The notes: generated by a model from the sequence alone, not told the origin. Shown: positions 32,712-42,916, counted from the first letter of the stretch. The stretch: DNA of 64,000 nt from Mycobacterium sp. 1100029.7 (GCF_001665235.1 NZ_LZSC01000041.1:25785-89784); one strand, 5' to 3'. A program made the numbers and translations.

Positions 32712-34139
32712 TCAGAACATCCGGCGGGCCATCTTGAAGGCCCTCGAGGTGTACGGCGGGTAGATGAAGCTGGACAGGTCCGGACGGGTCGGCTTGGTCA
32801 GCACCGACTTGCGGTGGCTGAACTCTTCGAAGCCGAACTTGCCGTGGTAGGCGCCCATTCCCGACGCACCCACGCCACCGAACGGCAACTTGGCCGTCGA
32901 CACCTGGAACGCGAGGTGGTTGACCAGCATGCCGCCGGCGGACACCTCTTTGATGACGCGTTCCCGGGTCTCCTTGGTCTTGGTGAACAGATACGCCGAC
33001 AGCGGCTTCGGCCGCGAATTCACGAAACGTATTGCCTCATCAAGGTTTTGGACGGTGATGATCGGGAGCACCGGCCCGAAGATCTCGTTCTGCATCAGCG
33101 GGCCGTTGGGGTCCGGGTCCAGCACGACGGCGGGCTGGATGCGCAGGGTCGACGGGTCACACTTGCCGCCGACGATGACTTTGCCGTCGTTACCGCCCAG
33201 GTAGCCGCTGATCCGGTCGAACTGCCGCTGGTTGACGATGCGCATGCCGTCGGGCTTGTCCGAGGTGAACTTCGTGACCGCGGCGCCGATCTTGCTGACC
33301 AGCTCGTCGCGGATGCTGGCGTCGGCCAACACATAGTCGGGGGCGACACAGGTCTGGCCGGCGTTGAGCAGCTTCATCCAGGCGATGCGCTTGGCCGCGA
33401 CGTCCACATCCGCGTCGGCCGCGACGATCACCGGGCTCTTACCGCCGAGTTCCAGCGTGCACGGCGTCAGGTGCGGTGCCGCACCTTCGTAGACCTTGCG
33501 GCCGATCTCGGTGCCGCCGGTGAACAGCAACCGGTCCAGGCCCTGGGCGATCAGCTCCTGGCTGACCGCGCCGTCGCCCTCGATCACGGCGATCGCGTCG
33601 TTGTCGAGGTAGCGCGGCACCAGCTCGGCCATCAGGTGCGCGGACGCCGCGGCGATCTCCGACGGCTTGAGGACGACGGCGTTTCCGGCGGCGATCGCGC
33701 CGACTGCCGGGCCCAGCGTCAGGTAGAAGGGGTAGTTCCAGGCGCCGATGATCAACACCGTCCCGTAGGGCTCGTACTCGATCCAGCCGCGGCCGGGCAG
33801 CTGCGGAATCTCGAGGAGCTGGTAGCGGCGCTTGGTCCATTTCTGGACCTTCTTGGCGGCGAACTTCGCTTCGCCGGCCGTGGTGGCGATGTCGGCGATG
33901 AACGCCTCGAACGGGCTGCGGTCGAGGTCTTCGGCCAGCGCGGCCGCGATCGCGTCCTCATTCTCTTCCATCAGCTTGGCCAGCTGCAGCAGCTGGCGTT
34001 TGCGCCACTCGATGTTGCGGGTGCGGCCCGTCGCAAAAGTCTGACGCAGCCGGGCCACCGTCGCGGGAATGTCCGCTGGTCGAGCCGAGGCCCCGTTGGT
34101 GGATTCGGATGTCTTCGGTGCAACCGATTCGGTAGTCAT
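32712..34139 (-). CDS. Aldehyde dehydrogenase (Rv0147-like)
   Basis: A 475-residue NAD(P)-dependent aldehyde dehydrogenase of the fatty-aldehyde type. The cofactor region is IIGAWNYPFYLTLGPAVGAI and AVVLKPSE, the general base Glu is in LELGGKSPV, and the catalytic Cys is in NAGQTCVAPDY. The C-terminal PFGGVGASGMGAYHGKFGF and a hydrophobic/basic tail resemble membrane-linked ALDH3-like enzymes. The start is the ATG at 34139 (MTTESVAPKTSES). The order ALDH then SDR matches Rv0147-Rv0148 of M. tuberculosis. Confidence 0.92.
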   Translation of the reverse strand: MTTESVAPKTSESTNGASARPADIPATVARLRQTFATGRTRNIEWRKRQLLQLAKLMEENEDAIAAALAEDLDRSPFEAFIADIATTAGEAKFAAKKVQKWTKRRYQLLEIPQLPGRGWIEYEPYGTVLIIGAWNYPFYLTLGPAVGAIAAGNAVVLKPSEIAAASAHLMAELVPRYLDNDAIAVIEGDGAVSQELIAQGLDRLLFTGGTEIGRKVYEGAAPHLTPCTLELGGKSPVIVAADADVDVAAKRIAWMKLLNAGQTCVAPDYVLADASIRDELVSKIGAAVTKFTSDKPDGMRIVNQRQFDRISGYLGGNDGKVIVGGKCDPSTLRIQPAVVLDPDPNGPLMQNEIFGPVLPIITVQNLDEAIRFVNSRPKPLSAYLFTKTKETRERVIKEVSAGGMLVNHLAFQVSTAKLPFGGVGASGMGAYHGKFGFEEFSHRKSVLTKPTRPDLSSFIYPPYTSRAFKMARRMF

Positions 34140-34320
34140 CGTTGTCTTCCCCTCTCGCACCTTCCCGGAGTTGCCCACGACTGTGTTCGCGGACACTAAC
34201 GGGTGATACCCGCGATCCTAACCATCCAGTTGGGTGGGCCGTGAACAAGATCCGGCGGGCGGCTCCGATCGACCTCAGGACACCACCGCCGGGCGTCGCC
34301 GATAGGGTCAGACCGCCTGG

Positions 34321-35246
34321 TCAGCCCTTGATTGCGGTCACGAAGCTGTTCGCGAACGGGCGATCGTCGGAATGCTGCTCGCGCCCCAGGCGGGCCGCCT
34401 CGTCGCGGGCGTTCACCGTGCGCACGGTCCAGCCCTGCGCGGTGAACCAGTCGCCGCAGTCGGGCCGGCCCTCGTCTTCGAACCAGAGGTCGAACGGGTT
34501 GAACGAGGTGTCCTGCCCACGGGCTTCGCGCTTGGCCTTCAACTCCTGCCAGCGCTGCTCGGCTTCTTGGCGCTTGGCCGCCTCGATGCCGAAGTTTTCG
34601 ACGGCCACCCGACTGCCGGGCGCGCTCAACGCGTCGATCGAGGCGAACATGGCTTCCTGCGCCGCGGCCGGCAGGAACGGCAGCAGCCCCTCGGCCAGCC
34701 ATGCCGTCGGTTGGTCGGCGTCAAAACCGTTGTCGCGCAGAGCCTGTGGCCAATCGTGACGCAGGTCGACGGGCACCGGACGCCGGTCGGCCCTCGGGGC
34801 GGCGCCGTGGCCGGCCAGCGTGTCGGCCTTGTACTCGAGCACCTTGGGCAGATCGATCTCGTAGACGGTGACGCCGGCGGGCCAGTCCAGGCGATACGCC
34901 CGCGAGTCCAGTCCGGCCGCCAGGATGACGACCTGGCGGATACCGGCGCCGGAGGCGTCGGCGAAGTACGCGTCGAAGAAATGCGTGCGCACCGCCTGGT
35001 AATCGACCATGTGGTTGGCGTCTACGGCGCCGTTCCCGGAGTCGTCGTCCGGCTCACCGGCCCACCACGCGGACACCTGCTCGCGAACACTCTCGAGCTC
35101 GGGGGTGGAGACCAGCACCTCGGCGAACTGATCGCGGATCAGCGGGTTGTCGCCGGCAGTCTCGGCGGCCCGCGCCAGCGCGACCATCACCGCAGTGGCC
35201 CCGACGCTGGTGGCGATGTCCCAGGAGTCGTCCGCGGCGCGCGGCA

Positions 35247-35247
<1 letters not shown>
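34321..35247 (-). CDS. Class I SAM-dependent methyltransferase, copy 3
   Basis: A 308-residue member of the mycobacterial SAM methyltransferase family (leucine-carboxyl-methyltransferase-like, formerly annotated as Rv0145/Rv0146 type). Shared motifs are [38 protein letters not shown] (SAM loop) and [25 protein letters not shown] is the post-I helix. It overlaps the preceding paralogue by 1 bp. Substrate unknown; lipid or carboxylate O-methylation is a usual suggestion. Confidence 0.9.
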
Positions 35248-36215
<968 letters not shown>

Positions 36216-37169
36216 TCAGTGCGTGGGCCCGTCGAAACGCGCGCGCAGCAGCGTGCTGCGGACGGCTTCGTCGGCCAGATCTACGGGGACCGCGCGGCCC
36301 AGCCGGGCCATCTCTTCGCGGTTGTTGACGAGCTTGACGTCCCAGCCGTGGCCGGCCAGCCACTCGGCGGCGTCCGTTCGGTCGGGCTCGTGGAAGGTCA
36401 GCGCCTGGACGTTGACGTCCAGGCCGAGCCGGTCGCGCATCCGCTGCCAGCGGCCGTTGTTGCTGCCCGAGTTCAGGCCGAACACTTCGATGGCGACCTG
36501 GCTGCCCGGCGCGCTGAGCGCGGTGAACTTCTCGAACAGCCGGTCCTGAGCGTCACTGGGCAGGTACGGCAACAGGCCCTCGGCCAGCCACGCCGTCGGT
36601 CGGGTCCGGTCGAAACCGGCGGCCGTCAGCGCCGCCGGCCAGTCCTCGCGCAGGTCGACCGCGACCGTGCGGCGGCTGGCGGTGGGCGCGTGCGCTTCCA
36701 GGATTTTGGATTTGTATTCCAGCACCTTGGGCTGGTCGACCTCGTACACCGCGGTCTCGGCGGGCCAGTCCAGCCGGTAAGCCCGGGAGTCCAGGCCGGC
36801 GGCCAGGATCACCACCTGGCGAATCCCCTCCGCGGCGGCGTTCTCGAAGTACTCGTCGAAGAAGTGGGTGCGAACCGCCTGGTAGTCGATGCCGAGGCGA
36901 TGCGCGCGCTGGCCCTGCTCGTCGCCGTCCAGCCAGGCCAGTTCGGGATCGGTCAGCCGCGCCCAGGACGGTCCCGCGGGCGACACGAGTTTCTGGGCGA
37001 AGTCGTCGCGAATCAGCGGGTCGGATCCGGCGGTTTCCGCGGCGCGCGCCGCGGCGACGCCCAGCGCGGTGGCGCCGACGAGTTCGGTGATGGCCCACGA
37101 GTCGCCCGCGGTTCGCAAAGACGGTGGTAGCGGGGGCTGCAACGAGGAGGAATCGTCGAGATCAGTCAT
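36216..37169 (-). CDS. Class I SAM-dependent methyltransferase, copy 1
   Basis: A 317-residue paralogue, first of the three. Motifs: [55 protein letters not shown] and [16 protein letters not shown]. The N-terminal 20 residues are Ser/Pro-rich. M. tuberculosis has two copies at this site as I remember it (Rv0145 and Rv0146); three here indicates an additional duplication or retention. Downstream of a TetR gene with a 72-bp gap. Confidence 0.9.
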   Translation of the reverse strand: MTDLDDSSSLQPPLPPSLRTAGDSWAITELVGATALGVAAARAAETAGSDPLIRDDFAQKLVSPAGPSWARLTDPELAWLDGDEQGQRAHRLGIDYQAVRTHFFDEYFENAAAEGIRQVVILAAGLDSRAYRLDWPAETAVYEVDQPKVLEYKSKILEAHAPTASRRTVAVDLREDWPAALTAAGFDRTRPTAWLAEGLLPYLPSDAQDRLFEKFTALSAPGSQVAIEVFGLNSGSNNGRWQRMRDRLGLDVNVQALTFHEPDRTDAAEWLAGHGWDVKLVNNREEMARLGRAVPVDLADEAVRSTLLRARFDGPTH

Positions 37170-37241
37170 GTCCGGCCCATGGTACCCGGAAAAGTTAGTT
37201 AGCCTATACGCTTTGTGTGCGATCTCACTGCGTGGCTACCG

Positions 37242-37880
37242 CTACGTACCTCGCCCCTGGTAGAGGGCACCTTCCAGCAACTGCCCCAGCATCCCGGTGA
37301 CGGCTTGCATCTCCTGGTAGCTCTGCACATAACCGGCATAGAACCCGGCGCCGCACAGCACCACCAATAGCGTCTCGATCAACGCATTGGCATCGATATC
37401 CGCGGCGAATTCGCCTTGTTCGATTGCATCGTTGACAACGCGGGTCAAGAATTCCCGGCAAATCAAGATCGCATCGTTGTCGGCTTGGCTCAATTCGGGA
37501 TGGCGCTGCGATTCCAGAATCGAGCCGATCAGAAACGCCGAGGCCGCGGGCTGCTCGGAATTCGTCGCCACCGCCGCCGAGATGAACCCGGTGAGCCGTG
37601 CCATCAACGTGGTCTCCCGGTCCGCCTGCGCAATACCGGCTCCGAATAGCAGTTCGGCGGTTTGGCTCAGCACCTCGCGGTAAAGCACCCGTTTGCTGGA
37701 AAAGTAGTGGTTGATGGCCGGCCGGGTGAGGTCGGCGCGCACCGCGATCGCCTGAAAAGTGGCACCCTCGTAACCGCGTTCACTGAACACGATCCGCCCG
37801 GCGCGCAATATTCTCTTGCGCGTCTCGTCAGCCTTCGCGGCGGGTGGACGGCCCGGCCGGCGCCTCGCCGTTGACGGCAC
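37242..37880 (-). CDS. TetR-family regulator (Rv0144-like)
   Basis: A 212-residue TetR protein: GRPPAAKADETRKRILRAGRI-type basic start, VFSERGYEGATFQAIA, and the recognition helix LTRPAINHYFSSKRVLYREVL. It begins 2 bp after the pirin gene stop, so it is cotranscribed with pirin, and lies upstream of the methyltransferase operon. Its position equals Rv0144 in M. tuberculosis. Likely targets are the pirin promoter (22-bp inverted repeat at 38896) and possibly the methyltransferases. Confidence 0.88.
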   Translation of the reverse strand: MPSTARRRPGRPPAAKADETRKRILRAGRIVFSERGYEGATFQAIAVRADLTRPAINHYFSSKRVLYREVLSQTAELLFGAGIAQADRETTLMARLTGFISAAVATNSEQPAASAFLIGSILESQRHPELSQADNDAILICREFLTRVVNDAIEQGEFAADIDANALIETLLVVLCGAGFYAGYVQSYQEMQAVTGMLGQLLEGALYQGRGT

Positions 37881-37882
37881 CG

Positions 37883-38866
37883 TTAGAGTGTGCCACCCCT
37901 TTGGGTAGGCGTTAGAGCGTTTGGCGGAATGTTGCCGAACTTTCCCGCCTGATAGTCCTCTAGTGCTTGGATTAATTCCGCGCGCGAGTTCATCACAAAA
38001 GGTCCGTAGTGGAAAACGGGCTCACGAATCGGTGCTCCGCCCAACAGCAGAACTTCCATTCCCGCCCTCGACGACGATTCCTGCGCCGAGTCGGCGGTCA
38101 CCGTAATTCGGTCACCCGGCCCGAGCACCGCTAACTGACCCTGATGAATCGGATGGCCGACCGGACCGACATTTCCGCTCCCGGACAGCACGTAGGCCAG
38201 CGCGTTGAAGTCCCGTCGCCACGCAACATTGAGCTGGGCGCCGTCGTGAATAGTGACGTGCGCCAGCGCTATTGGCGTGTGCGTGACGCCCGGACCGCGG
38301 TGGCCGTCGAAGTCTCCGGCGATGATGCGGACCAGGGCCCCGCCGTCGTCGGAGGCGAGCAACGTGGCGTCGGTGCCTTCAATGGCCTGATACCGGGGCG
38401 TCGCGAACTTGTCCTTCTTCGGCAAGTTCACCCAGAGCTGGATGCCGTGGAAAAGGCCGCCGCTCTCGACCAACTCGGCGGGCGGGGTCTCGATGTGCAG
38501 GATTCCCGAGCCGGCCGTCATCCACTGCGTCGCGCCGTCGGTGATCAGACCGCCACCGCCGTGGGAGTCCTGATGCGCGAACTTGCCGTCGATCATGTAG
38601 GTCACGGTCTCGAAGCCGCGATGCGGGTGCCAGTCGGTGCCGCGGGGCTCACCGGGTTCGTAATCCACCTCGCCCATCTGGTCCATATGCACAAACGGGT
38701 CCAGGGCGGCGGCGCTGACCCCGGCGAATGCCCGGACGACGGGAAAGCCTTCGCCTTCGTAGCCGCGCGGTCCGGTGGTGATCGAGCGGACCGGGCGTTC
38801 GGTTTCTTGTGGGCCGGCCGCGCGCACCCGCGGCAATGTCAACGTGTCTGCGGTGATGGCAGGCAT
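37883..38866 (-). CDS. Pirin-family protein
   Basis: A bicupin of 327 residues. The N-terminal cupin has the metal site WHPHRGFETVTYMIDG and the later HQDSHGGGGLITDGATQWMTAGSGILH (parts). The C-terminal domain ends GMEVLLLGGAPIREPVFHYGPFVMNS. Bacterial pirins are iron-binding, and some have quercetin 2,3-dioxygenase activity or regulate redox enzymes. The start is the ATG at 38866 (MPAITADTLTLPRV). First gene of the pirin-TetR operon; not in the M. tuberculosis block as I recall it. Confidence 0.9.
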   Translation of the reverse strand: MPAITADTLTLPRVRAAGPQETERPVRSITTGPRGYEGEGFPVVRAFAGVSAAALDPFVHMDQMGEVDYEPGEPRGTDWHPHRGFETVTYMIDGKFAHQDSHGGGGLITDGATQWMTAGSGILHIETPPAELVESGGLFHGIQLWVNLPKKDKFATPRYQAIEGTDATLLASDDGGALVRIIAGDFDGHRGPGVTHTPIALAHVTIHDGAQLNVAWRRDFNALAYVLSGSGNVGPVGHPIHQGQLAVLGPGDRITVTADSAQESSSRAGMEVLLLGGAPIREPVFHYGPFVMNSRAELIQALEDYQAGKFGNIPPNALTPTQRGGTL

Positions 38867-38895
38867 ATGAACTCCTTCGGTGAGAACCACCCATA

Positions 38896-38917
38896 TAACC
38901 GGACCGGAGTCCGTTTA
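38896..38917. promoter_or_regulatory. TetR operator candidate upstream of pirin
   Basis: Arms TAACCGGAC and GTCCGTTTA (8 of 9 positions symmetric) around a 4-bp centre, 30 bp upstream of the pirin start. It is well placed for autoregulation by the TetR encoded second in the operon. Confidence 0.5.
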
Positions 38918-38993
38918 TTCCCGGGCTGATGTTCCCCCTAAGATGACGTGATGTTGGGGGGACCGCGGGGATGGCTGTCACTCAGGCCTTGGC

Positions 38994-40433
38994 ATGAGTG
39001 AACCGGTTGAGGACAAGGCCCACCCGTCCTTCGCCTCGACTCCCGCCGCCGGCGGGCGCTTCGGGGCAAGGATTCGAGCGTCAGGCTACCTTCAGAAGTG
39101 GCTCGTGCTCGGTGCGATCATCGGCGTCGTCTCCGGCCTCGGCGCCGTCGTCTTCTACATCGGACTGAAATACACCGGTCAGTTCTGTCTGGGCTATCTG
39201 GCCAAGTACCAGACGCCCGCACCCGTCGGTGAGGGCGGCGGCCAGGGGTCCCCCAATTTTCAGCGTGCGTGGGCGATTCCACTCGTGACGACGGGCGGAG
39301 CATTGCTCTCGGCCCTCATCGTGGCCAAGCTTGCCCCGGAAGCCACCGGACACGGTACCGACGAAGCTATCGAGGCGGTGCACGGCGACCCGCGCGGCAT
39401 CCGTTTCCGGGCGGTCCTGGTCAAGATGGTGAGCTCCGCATTGACCATCGGCTCAGGGGGTTCAGCCGGCCGCGAAGGCCCGACGGCACAGATCTCCGCC
39501 GGTTTTTGCTCGTTGCTGACCCGGCGTCTGCATTTGTCTGACGAGGACGGCAGGACTGCGGTCGCCTTAGGTATCGGGGCGGGAATTGGGGCGATTTTTG
39601 CCGCGCCACTGGGCGGGGCGGTGCTTGCCGCCTCGATTATCTATCGGGATGACTTCGAGTATCGATGCCTGTTGCCCGGCTTCATCACTGCCGGCACGGC
39701 GTATGCGGTGCTTGGCTCCTTCATGGGCTTCGATCCGCTTTTCGGGTACATCGACGCGGAGTACCGATTCGAGAGGCCCGGGCCGCTGTTGTGGTTTGTG
39801 GTGCTCGGTCTCGCTGCCGCCGGGGTCGGCTCCCTGTACGCCCAGACCTTTCACTTTGTGGTGTCACTGACACACCGGGTCCGAATTGCGTCGTGGATCA
39901 AGCCGGCAATTGGGGGTTTGCTCGTCGGCCTCTTGGGATTGCTGATACCGCAAATCCTGAGCAGCGGATACGGCTGGGCCCAGCTCGCGGCCGCGCGGGG
40001 GTCGCTCCTCCAGATTCCTTTGTGGATCGTGCTGGTGCTTCCGTTCGCGAAGATCATTGCGACGTCACTGTCCATCGGGACTGGAGGATCCGGGGGGCTG
40101 TTTGGGCCGGGAATCGTGATCGGCGCTTTTGTCGGAGCGGCCATCTGGAGACTGGGGGATATTCTCACGCTTCCCGGGATTCCGCGTGACCCCGGCGTGT
40201 TCGTCGTCGTCGGGATGATGGCGTGTTTTGGCAGCGTAGCGCGAGCGCCGCTGGCCATTCTGATCATGGTTGCCGAGATGACCGGTTCGTTCTCCGTGGT
40301 GCCCGGGGCGATTCTCGCGGTTGGGATAGCGGCGTTGATCATGTCGCGCACCAACGTGACCATCTACGAGGCGCAGCGCTTGAACAGAGAAACCGCCGAA
40401 GCCGAACGCGCGGGCTCGGCTCCGGCGGAGTGA
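38994..40433 (+). CDS. ClC-family chloride channel/transporter
   Basis: A 479-residue ClC protein with about ten to twelve membrane helices. Selectivity motifs: GSGGSAGREGP (external gating Glu present), GTGGSGGLFGPGIVIGAF (GxFxP-like) and the dimer-core FAAPLGGAVLAASIIYRDD. In E. coli ClC the last region contains the internal proton Glu (in IIEEMR); here the position is Ile, so proton coupling may be lost. It corresponds to Rv0143c. It is divergent from the pirin operon and convergent with dps (4-bp gap). Confidence 0.92.
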   Translation: MSEPVEDKAHPSFASTPAAGGRFGARIRASGYLQKWLVLGAIIGVVSGLGAVVFYIGLKYTGQFCLGYLAKYQTPAPVGEGGGQGSPNFQRAWAIPLVTTGGALLSALIVAKLAPEATGHGTDEAIEAVHGDPRGIRFRAVLVKMVSSALTIGSGGSAGREGPTAQISAGFCSLLTRRLHLSDEDGRTAVALGIGAGIGAIFAAPLGGAVLAASIIYRDDFEYRCLLPGFITAGTAYAVLGSFMGFDPLFGYIDAEYRFERPGPLLWFVVLGLAAAGVGSLYAQTFHFVVSLTHRVRIASWIKPAIGGLLVGLLGLLIPQILSSGYGWAQLAAARGSLLQIPLWIVLVLPFAKIIATSLSIGTGGSGGLFGPGIVIGAFVGAAIWRLGDILTLPGIPRDPGVFVVVGMMACFGSVARAPLAILIMVAEMTGSFSVVPGAILAVGIAALIMSRTNVTIYEAQRLNRETAEAERAGSAPAE

Positions 40434-40437
40434 TTCC

Positions 40438-40986
40438 CTATTTGGATTTGCGCGCGGTATTCGCCGCGCCCTTCTCCGTCGTCTTGCCCTCGTGGCTCAG
40501 CTCACCGCCGGCGCTCTCCAGGTGCGCACGGACGAACCACTGGAACTTCTCCAGCGGCCCGGCCTGACCGATCAGCAGATCCTGGGTGACCTGGTCGAGT
40601 TCGTCGGTCTCGTCGATGGCCTTGCGGATGTCCTCGATCACACCGGTGTAGACCAGGTCCAGCGCCGCCAGGTGCGCCTGGACGGTGTCACGGCCTACCG
40701 AGTAGTCGTCCCAGGACCGGTCGCGGATGATGGCTCCCGGCGTGCCCTCGGGCGAGGCGCCAAGGGCCGCAATGCGTTCCGCGACATCGTCGGCGAAGGT
40801 CCGCACCGCCTCGACCTGCGGGTCGATCATTTCGTGCACGCCAATGAAGTTGGGCCCCACCACATTCCAGTGGATGTGCTTCAACGTGAGGTGCAAATCG
40901 TTGTAGGTGCTCAATTGCTTCTGTAAAAGCTCGGCGAGCCGCGCACCCTGCTTGTCAGTCAGGCCCGGAATGGTGAACTGCGTCAT
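40438..40986 (-). CDS. dps: Dps, DNA-binding ferritin-like protein
   Basis: A 182-residue Dps, very similar as I remember it to M. smegmatis Dps1. Ferroxidase ligands are visible: His39 in KHIHWNVVGPNFIGVHEM, His51, Asp66 and Glu70 in FADDVAE. The C-terminal tail (GKTTEKGAANTARKSK) is lysine/arginine rich, as needed for DNA binding. It stores iron, removes peroxide and compacts DNA in starvation. M. tuberculosis lacks a Dps at this site. A SigF-type promoter lies 80-105 bp upstream. Confidence 0.95.
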   Translation of the reverse strand: MTQFTIPGLTDKQGARLAELLQKQLSTYNDLHLTLKHIHWNVVGPNFIGVHEMIDPQVEAVRTFADDVAERIAALGASPEGTPGAIIRDRSWDDYSVGRDTVQAHLAALDLVYTGVIEDIRKAIDETDELDQVTQDLLIGQAGPLEKFQWFVRAHLESAGGELSHEGKTTEKGAANTARKSK

Positions 40987-41029
40987 CGATTGCTCTCCTG
41001 CGTTTCGTAGCCGTCTTCGTTCTTGCAGC

Positions 41030-41059
41030 TATTGACAAGTACAGACAAATATTGACAAG
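41030..41059. promoter_or_regulatory. Direct repeats TATTGACAAG in dps leader
   Basis: Two identical 10-mers at 41030-41039 and 41050-41059, 20 bp start to start (two helical turns), with TACAGACAAA between them. They fall just downstream of the predicted SigF start site of dps. Possibly a repressor site or an overlapping second promoter. Confidence 0.4.
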
Positions 41060-41066
41060 CCGACGA

Positions 41067-41091
41067 ATACCCGATGACCGAGCTCGAAAAC
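41067..41091 (-). promoter_or_regulatory. SigF-type promoter of dps
   Basis: Reading the minus strand: GTTT (41091-41088), 15 bases, then GGGTAT (41072-41067), matching the mycobacterial SigF consensus GTTT-N15-17-GGGTA. It gives a leader of about 75 bases before the dps ATG. M. smegmatis dps1 is known to be driven by SigF and SigH. Confidence 0.6.
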
Positions 41092-41101
41092 ACCCTGCTG
41101 G

Positions 41102-42016
41102 TCAGAGCGTGTGGATTTGCTGCACCGGCAGACGCGCGCCCCGGCGGGGCTCGTACGCCAGTCCGCTGGCATAGAGCAAGCAGACCACGCGGTGGCGGTG
41201 CGGCCGCATCGGTTCCAGTAGTTCGAGCATCAGTTCGTCATCGCCCGGGCGGTCCGCGAGGGTCCAGCCGATCATCTTGGGGACGTGATAGTCGCCCACC
41301 GACAGTGCGTCGGCGTCACCGAAGGCCCGTTGCGCGGTCTCGGCGGCCGTCCACTCCCCGACCCCGGGCAGCGACGTCAGTGCCTCACGCGCCTGCGCCG
41401 GCGGACGCGACGCCAACCGCTCCAGGGAGGCCGCCCGGCGCGCACAGGCCACCACCGTTTGGGCCCGCCGCGGATCGACGTTGGCACGATGGAACTCCCA
41501 CGAGGGAATGTTGCGCCACACGTCGGCCGGCGGTAGCACCCGCATGCCGGCCGGGGCCGGGCCCGGTGCCGGCGTGCCGTATTTGGACACCAGCACCCGC
41601 CACGACTTGAAGGCGTCGGCGCCGGGCACCCGCTGCTCGATGATCGCGGGGATCAACGCCTCCAGCACCTGCCCGGTGCGGCCCAGGCGCAGGTGCGGAA
41701 CCCGCCGATGCGCCGACGCGACGATCGGGTGCGTCGGCACGAATTCCGAGTCGTCGTCGTCCGCACCCAGCAGGGCAGGCAACCGCTCGACGAATTCCTC
41801 GGCGCCGCTGCCCCACGCCTCGCAGTGGGCGGCGTCGGCGGCCGCGCGACTGATGTGCGCGGTGACGGGCCCGCTCGGCAACAGGCTGGTCCGCCAGATG
41901 CTCCCGTCACCCGGGTAGCGGAAACACGGATCGCCGTAGCCGCGGCGCAGTGGCGCCAGGGTGTGCCCGAAGCTGAGCGCCCTGGGGAACGTCACCCTGC
42001 GCCTGCTTGTCACCAC
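41102..42016 (-). CDS. HhH-GPD DNA glycosylase (AlkA-like, Rv0142 type)
   Basis: A 304-residue protein of the DNA-3-methyladenine glycosylase II superfamily, which excises alkylated bases. The helix-hairpin-helix plus GPD motif is ALTSLPGVGEWTAAETAQRAFGDADALSVGDYHVPK in parts; the catalytic Asp should be in SVGDYHVP. The N-terminal about 100 residues are a less conserved beta domain (RYPGDGSIWRTSLLPSGP). It equals Rv0142 of M. tuberculosis. The start at 42016 is an ATG; it is divergent from the SnoaL gene. Confidence 0.85.
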   Translation of the reverse strand: MVTSRRRVTFPRALSFGHTLAPLRRGYGDPCFRYPGDGSIWRTSLLPSGPVTAHISRAAADAAHCEAWGSGAEEFVERLPALLGADDDDSEFVPTHPIVASAHRRVPHLRLGRTGQVLEALIPAIIEQRVPGADAFKSWRVLVSKYGTPAPGPAPAGMRVLPPADVWRNIPSWEFHRANVDPRRAQTVVACARRAASLERLASRPPAQAREALTSLPGVGEWTAAETAQRAFGDADALSVGDYHVPKMIGWTLADRPGDDELMLELLEPMRPHRHRVVCLLYASGLAYEPRRGARLPVQQIHTL

Positions 42017-42077
42017 CGAACCCGGATCCCCACTCTGATTGACCGTCCACTACCTGCCAAGACAATATTGCGATGTG

Positions 42078-42464
42078 ATGACGCCGTTCGACGCTCCCAA
42101 TGCCGAGCTGGTCTGGATGTTCATCCAGAGCCTGACCGAGGGCGGCGACGTCGACGAAGGGTTTGAACTACTCAGCGACGACTTCACCTACTGGAGCCTG
42201 TTCACCGGCACCACCTACGACAAACAAACGCTGCGGCGCGCCACCGATCGGCGCAAACACGCACTCGACCTGACCATCGATCTGCTGCGCTGCATCAACG
42301 AGAGCGACACCGTGGTCATCGAGGCCCACGCCGCCGGCACCAATTCCGCCGGCGAGCGCTACGACACCCCGTTCGTCGGCATCTTCGAGACCCGCGACGG
42401 CCTCATCGTGTCGATGCGCGAATACGGCGACACCCGCACTCAGGCCAAACTGCTGGGCGACTGA
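42078..42464 (+). CDS. SnoaL-like protein (Rv0141c-like)
   Basis: A 128-residue NTF2-like protein with the opening VWMFIQSLTEGGDVDEGFELLSDDFTYW, then RRKHALDLTIDLLRCINESDTVVIEAHAAG and the end VGIFETRDGLIVSMREYGDT (parts). It resembles limonene-epoxide-hydrolase/SnoaL proteins. The start is the ATG at 42078, or slightly upstream. Convergent with the DUF427 gene (3-bp gap). Function unknown. Confidence 0.78.
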   Translation: MTPFDAPNAELVWMFIQSLTEGGDVDEGFELLSDDFTYWSLFTGTTYDKQTLRRATDRRKHALDLTIDLLRCINESDTVVIEAHAAGTNSAGERYDTPFVGIFETRDGLIVSMREYGDTRTQAKLLGD

Positions 42465-42467
42465 CCG

Positions 42468-42848
42468 CTAGTGCGCGCCGACGCTGATCTCGGCCTTGTC
42501 GGGGTAGAACGCGACGTGCCCGGCGATCTCGGCGACCGCGGGATACGGCTGCTCGTACGTCCAGATCACGTCCTCGACGGTGTCACCGGCCGAGGTGGTC
42601 ACGGCGTAGTAGCTGGCGTCGCCCTTGAACGGGCAGTAGCTGACGGTCTCGGTCCGGGTCAGCCGGTCTTGGGCCACGTCAGCCAGCGGAATGTATTGCA
42701 CCGCGGGGATGGTGGCTTCCCGCAATTCCAGCGCCGCCGTGGTGTCCGCGACGACCTCGCCGTTGACGCGCACCTGCACCCGACCCTTGGTCGGGGTGAT
42801 CGTGATGGGGTGTCCGGCGTTGGGTTCCAGGACTTCCTTGTGGCTCAT
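42468..42848 (-). CDS. DUF427 protein (Rv0140-like)
   Basis: A 126-residue single-domain DUF427 protein: RVQVRVNGEVVADTTAALELREATIPAVQYIPLADV (parts), SYCPFKGDASYYAVTT and DVIWTYEQPYPAVAEIAGHVAFYPDKAE. Unlike the two-domain relative at 7989, this has one complete unit. It may follow the epimerase gene on the same strand (68-bp gap). Function unknown. Confidence 0.85.
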   Translation of the reverse strand: MSHKEVLEPNAGHPITITPTKGRVQVRVNGEVVADTTAALELREATIPAVQYIPLADVAQDRLTRTETVSYCPFKGDASYYAVTTSAGDTVEDVIWTYEQPYPAVAEIAGHVAFYPDKAEISVGAH

Positions 42849-42916
42849 GCTGATACCTCCTCAGATGTACCGGTCCAACACCAGCACGCGGTCAAGACTT
42901 CCCGGCGACGACGTCG

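Noticed and set aside
37180..37206. Possible IdeR iron box upstream of methyltransferase copy 1 (TTAGTTAGCC)
   Set aside because: Only about half of the 19 consensus positions match in the best register.
41032..41057. TTGACA hexamers on the plus strand as -35 elements
   Set aside because: No -10 hexamer at suitable spacing and no plus-strand gene follows; they are better explained as direct repeats in the dps leader.
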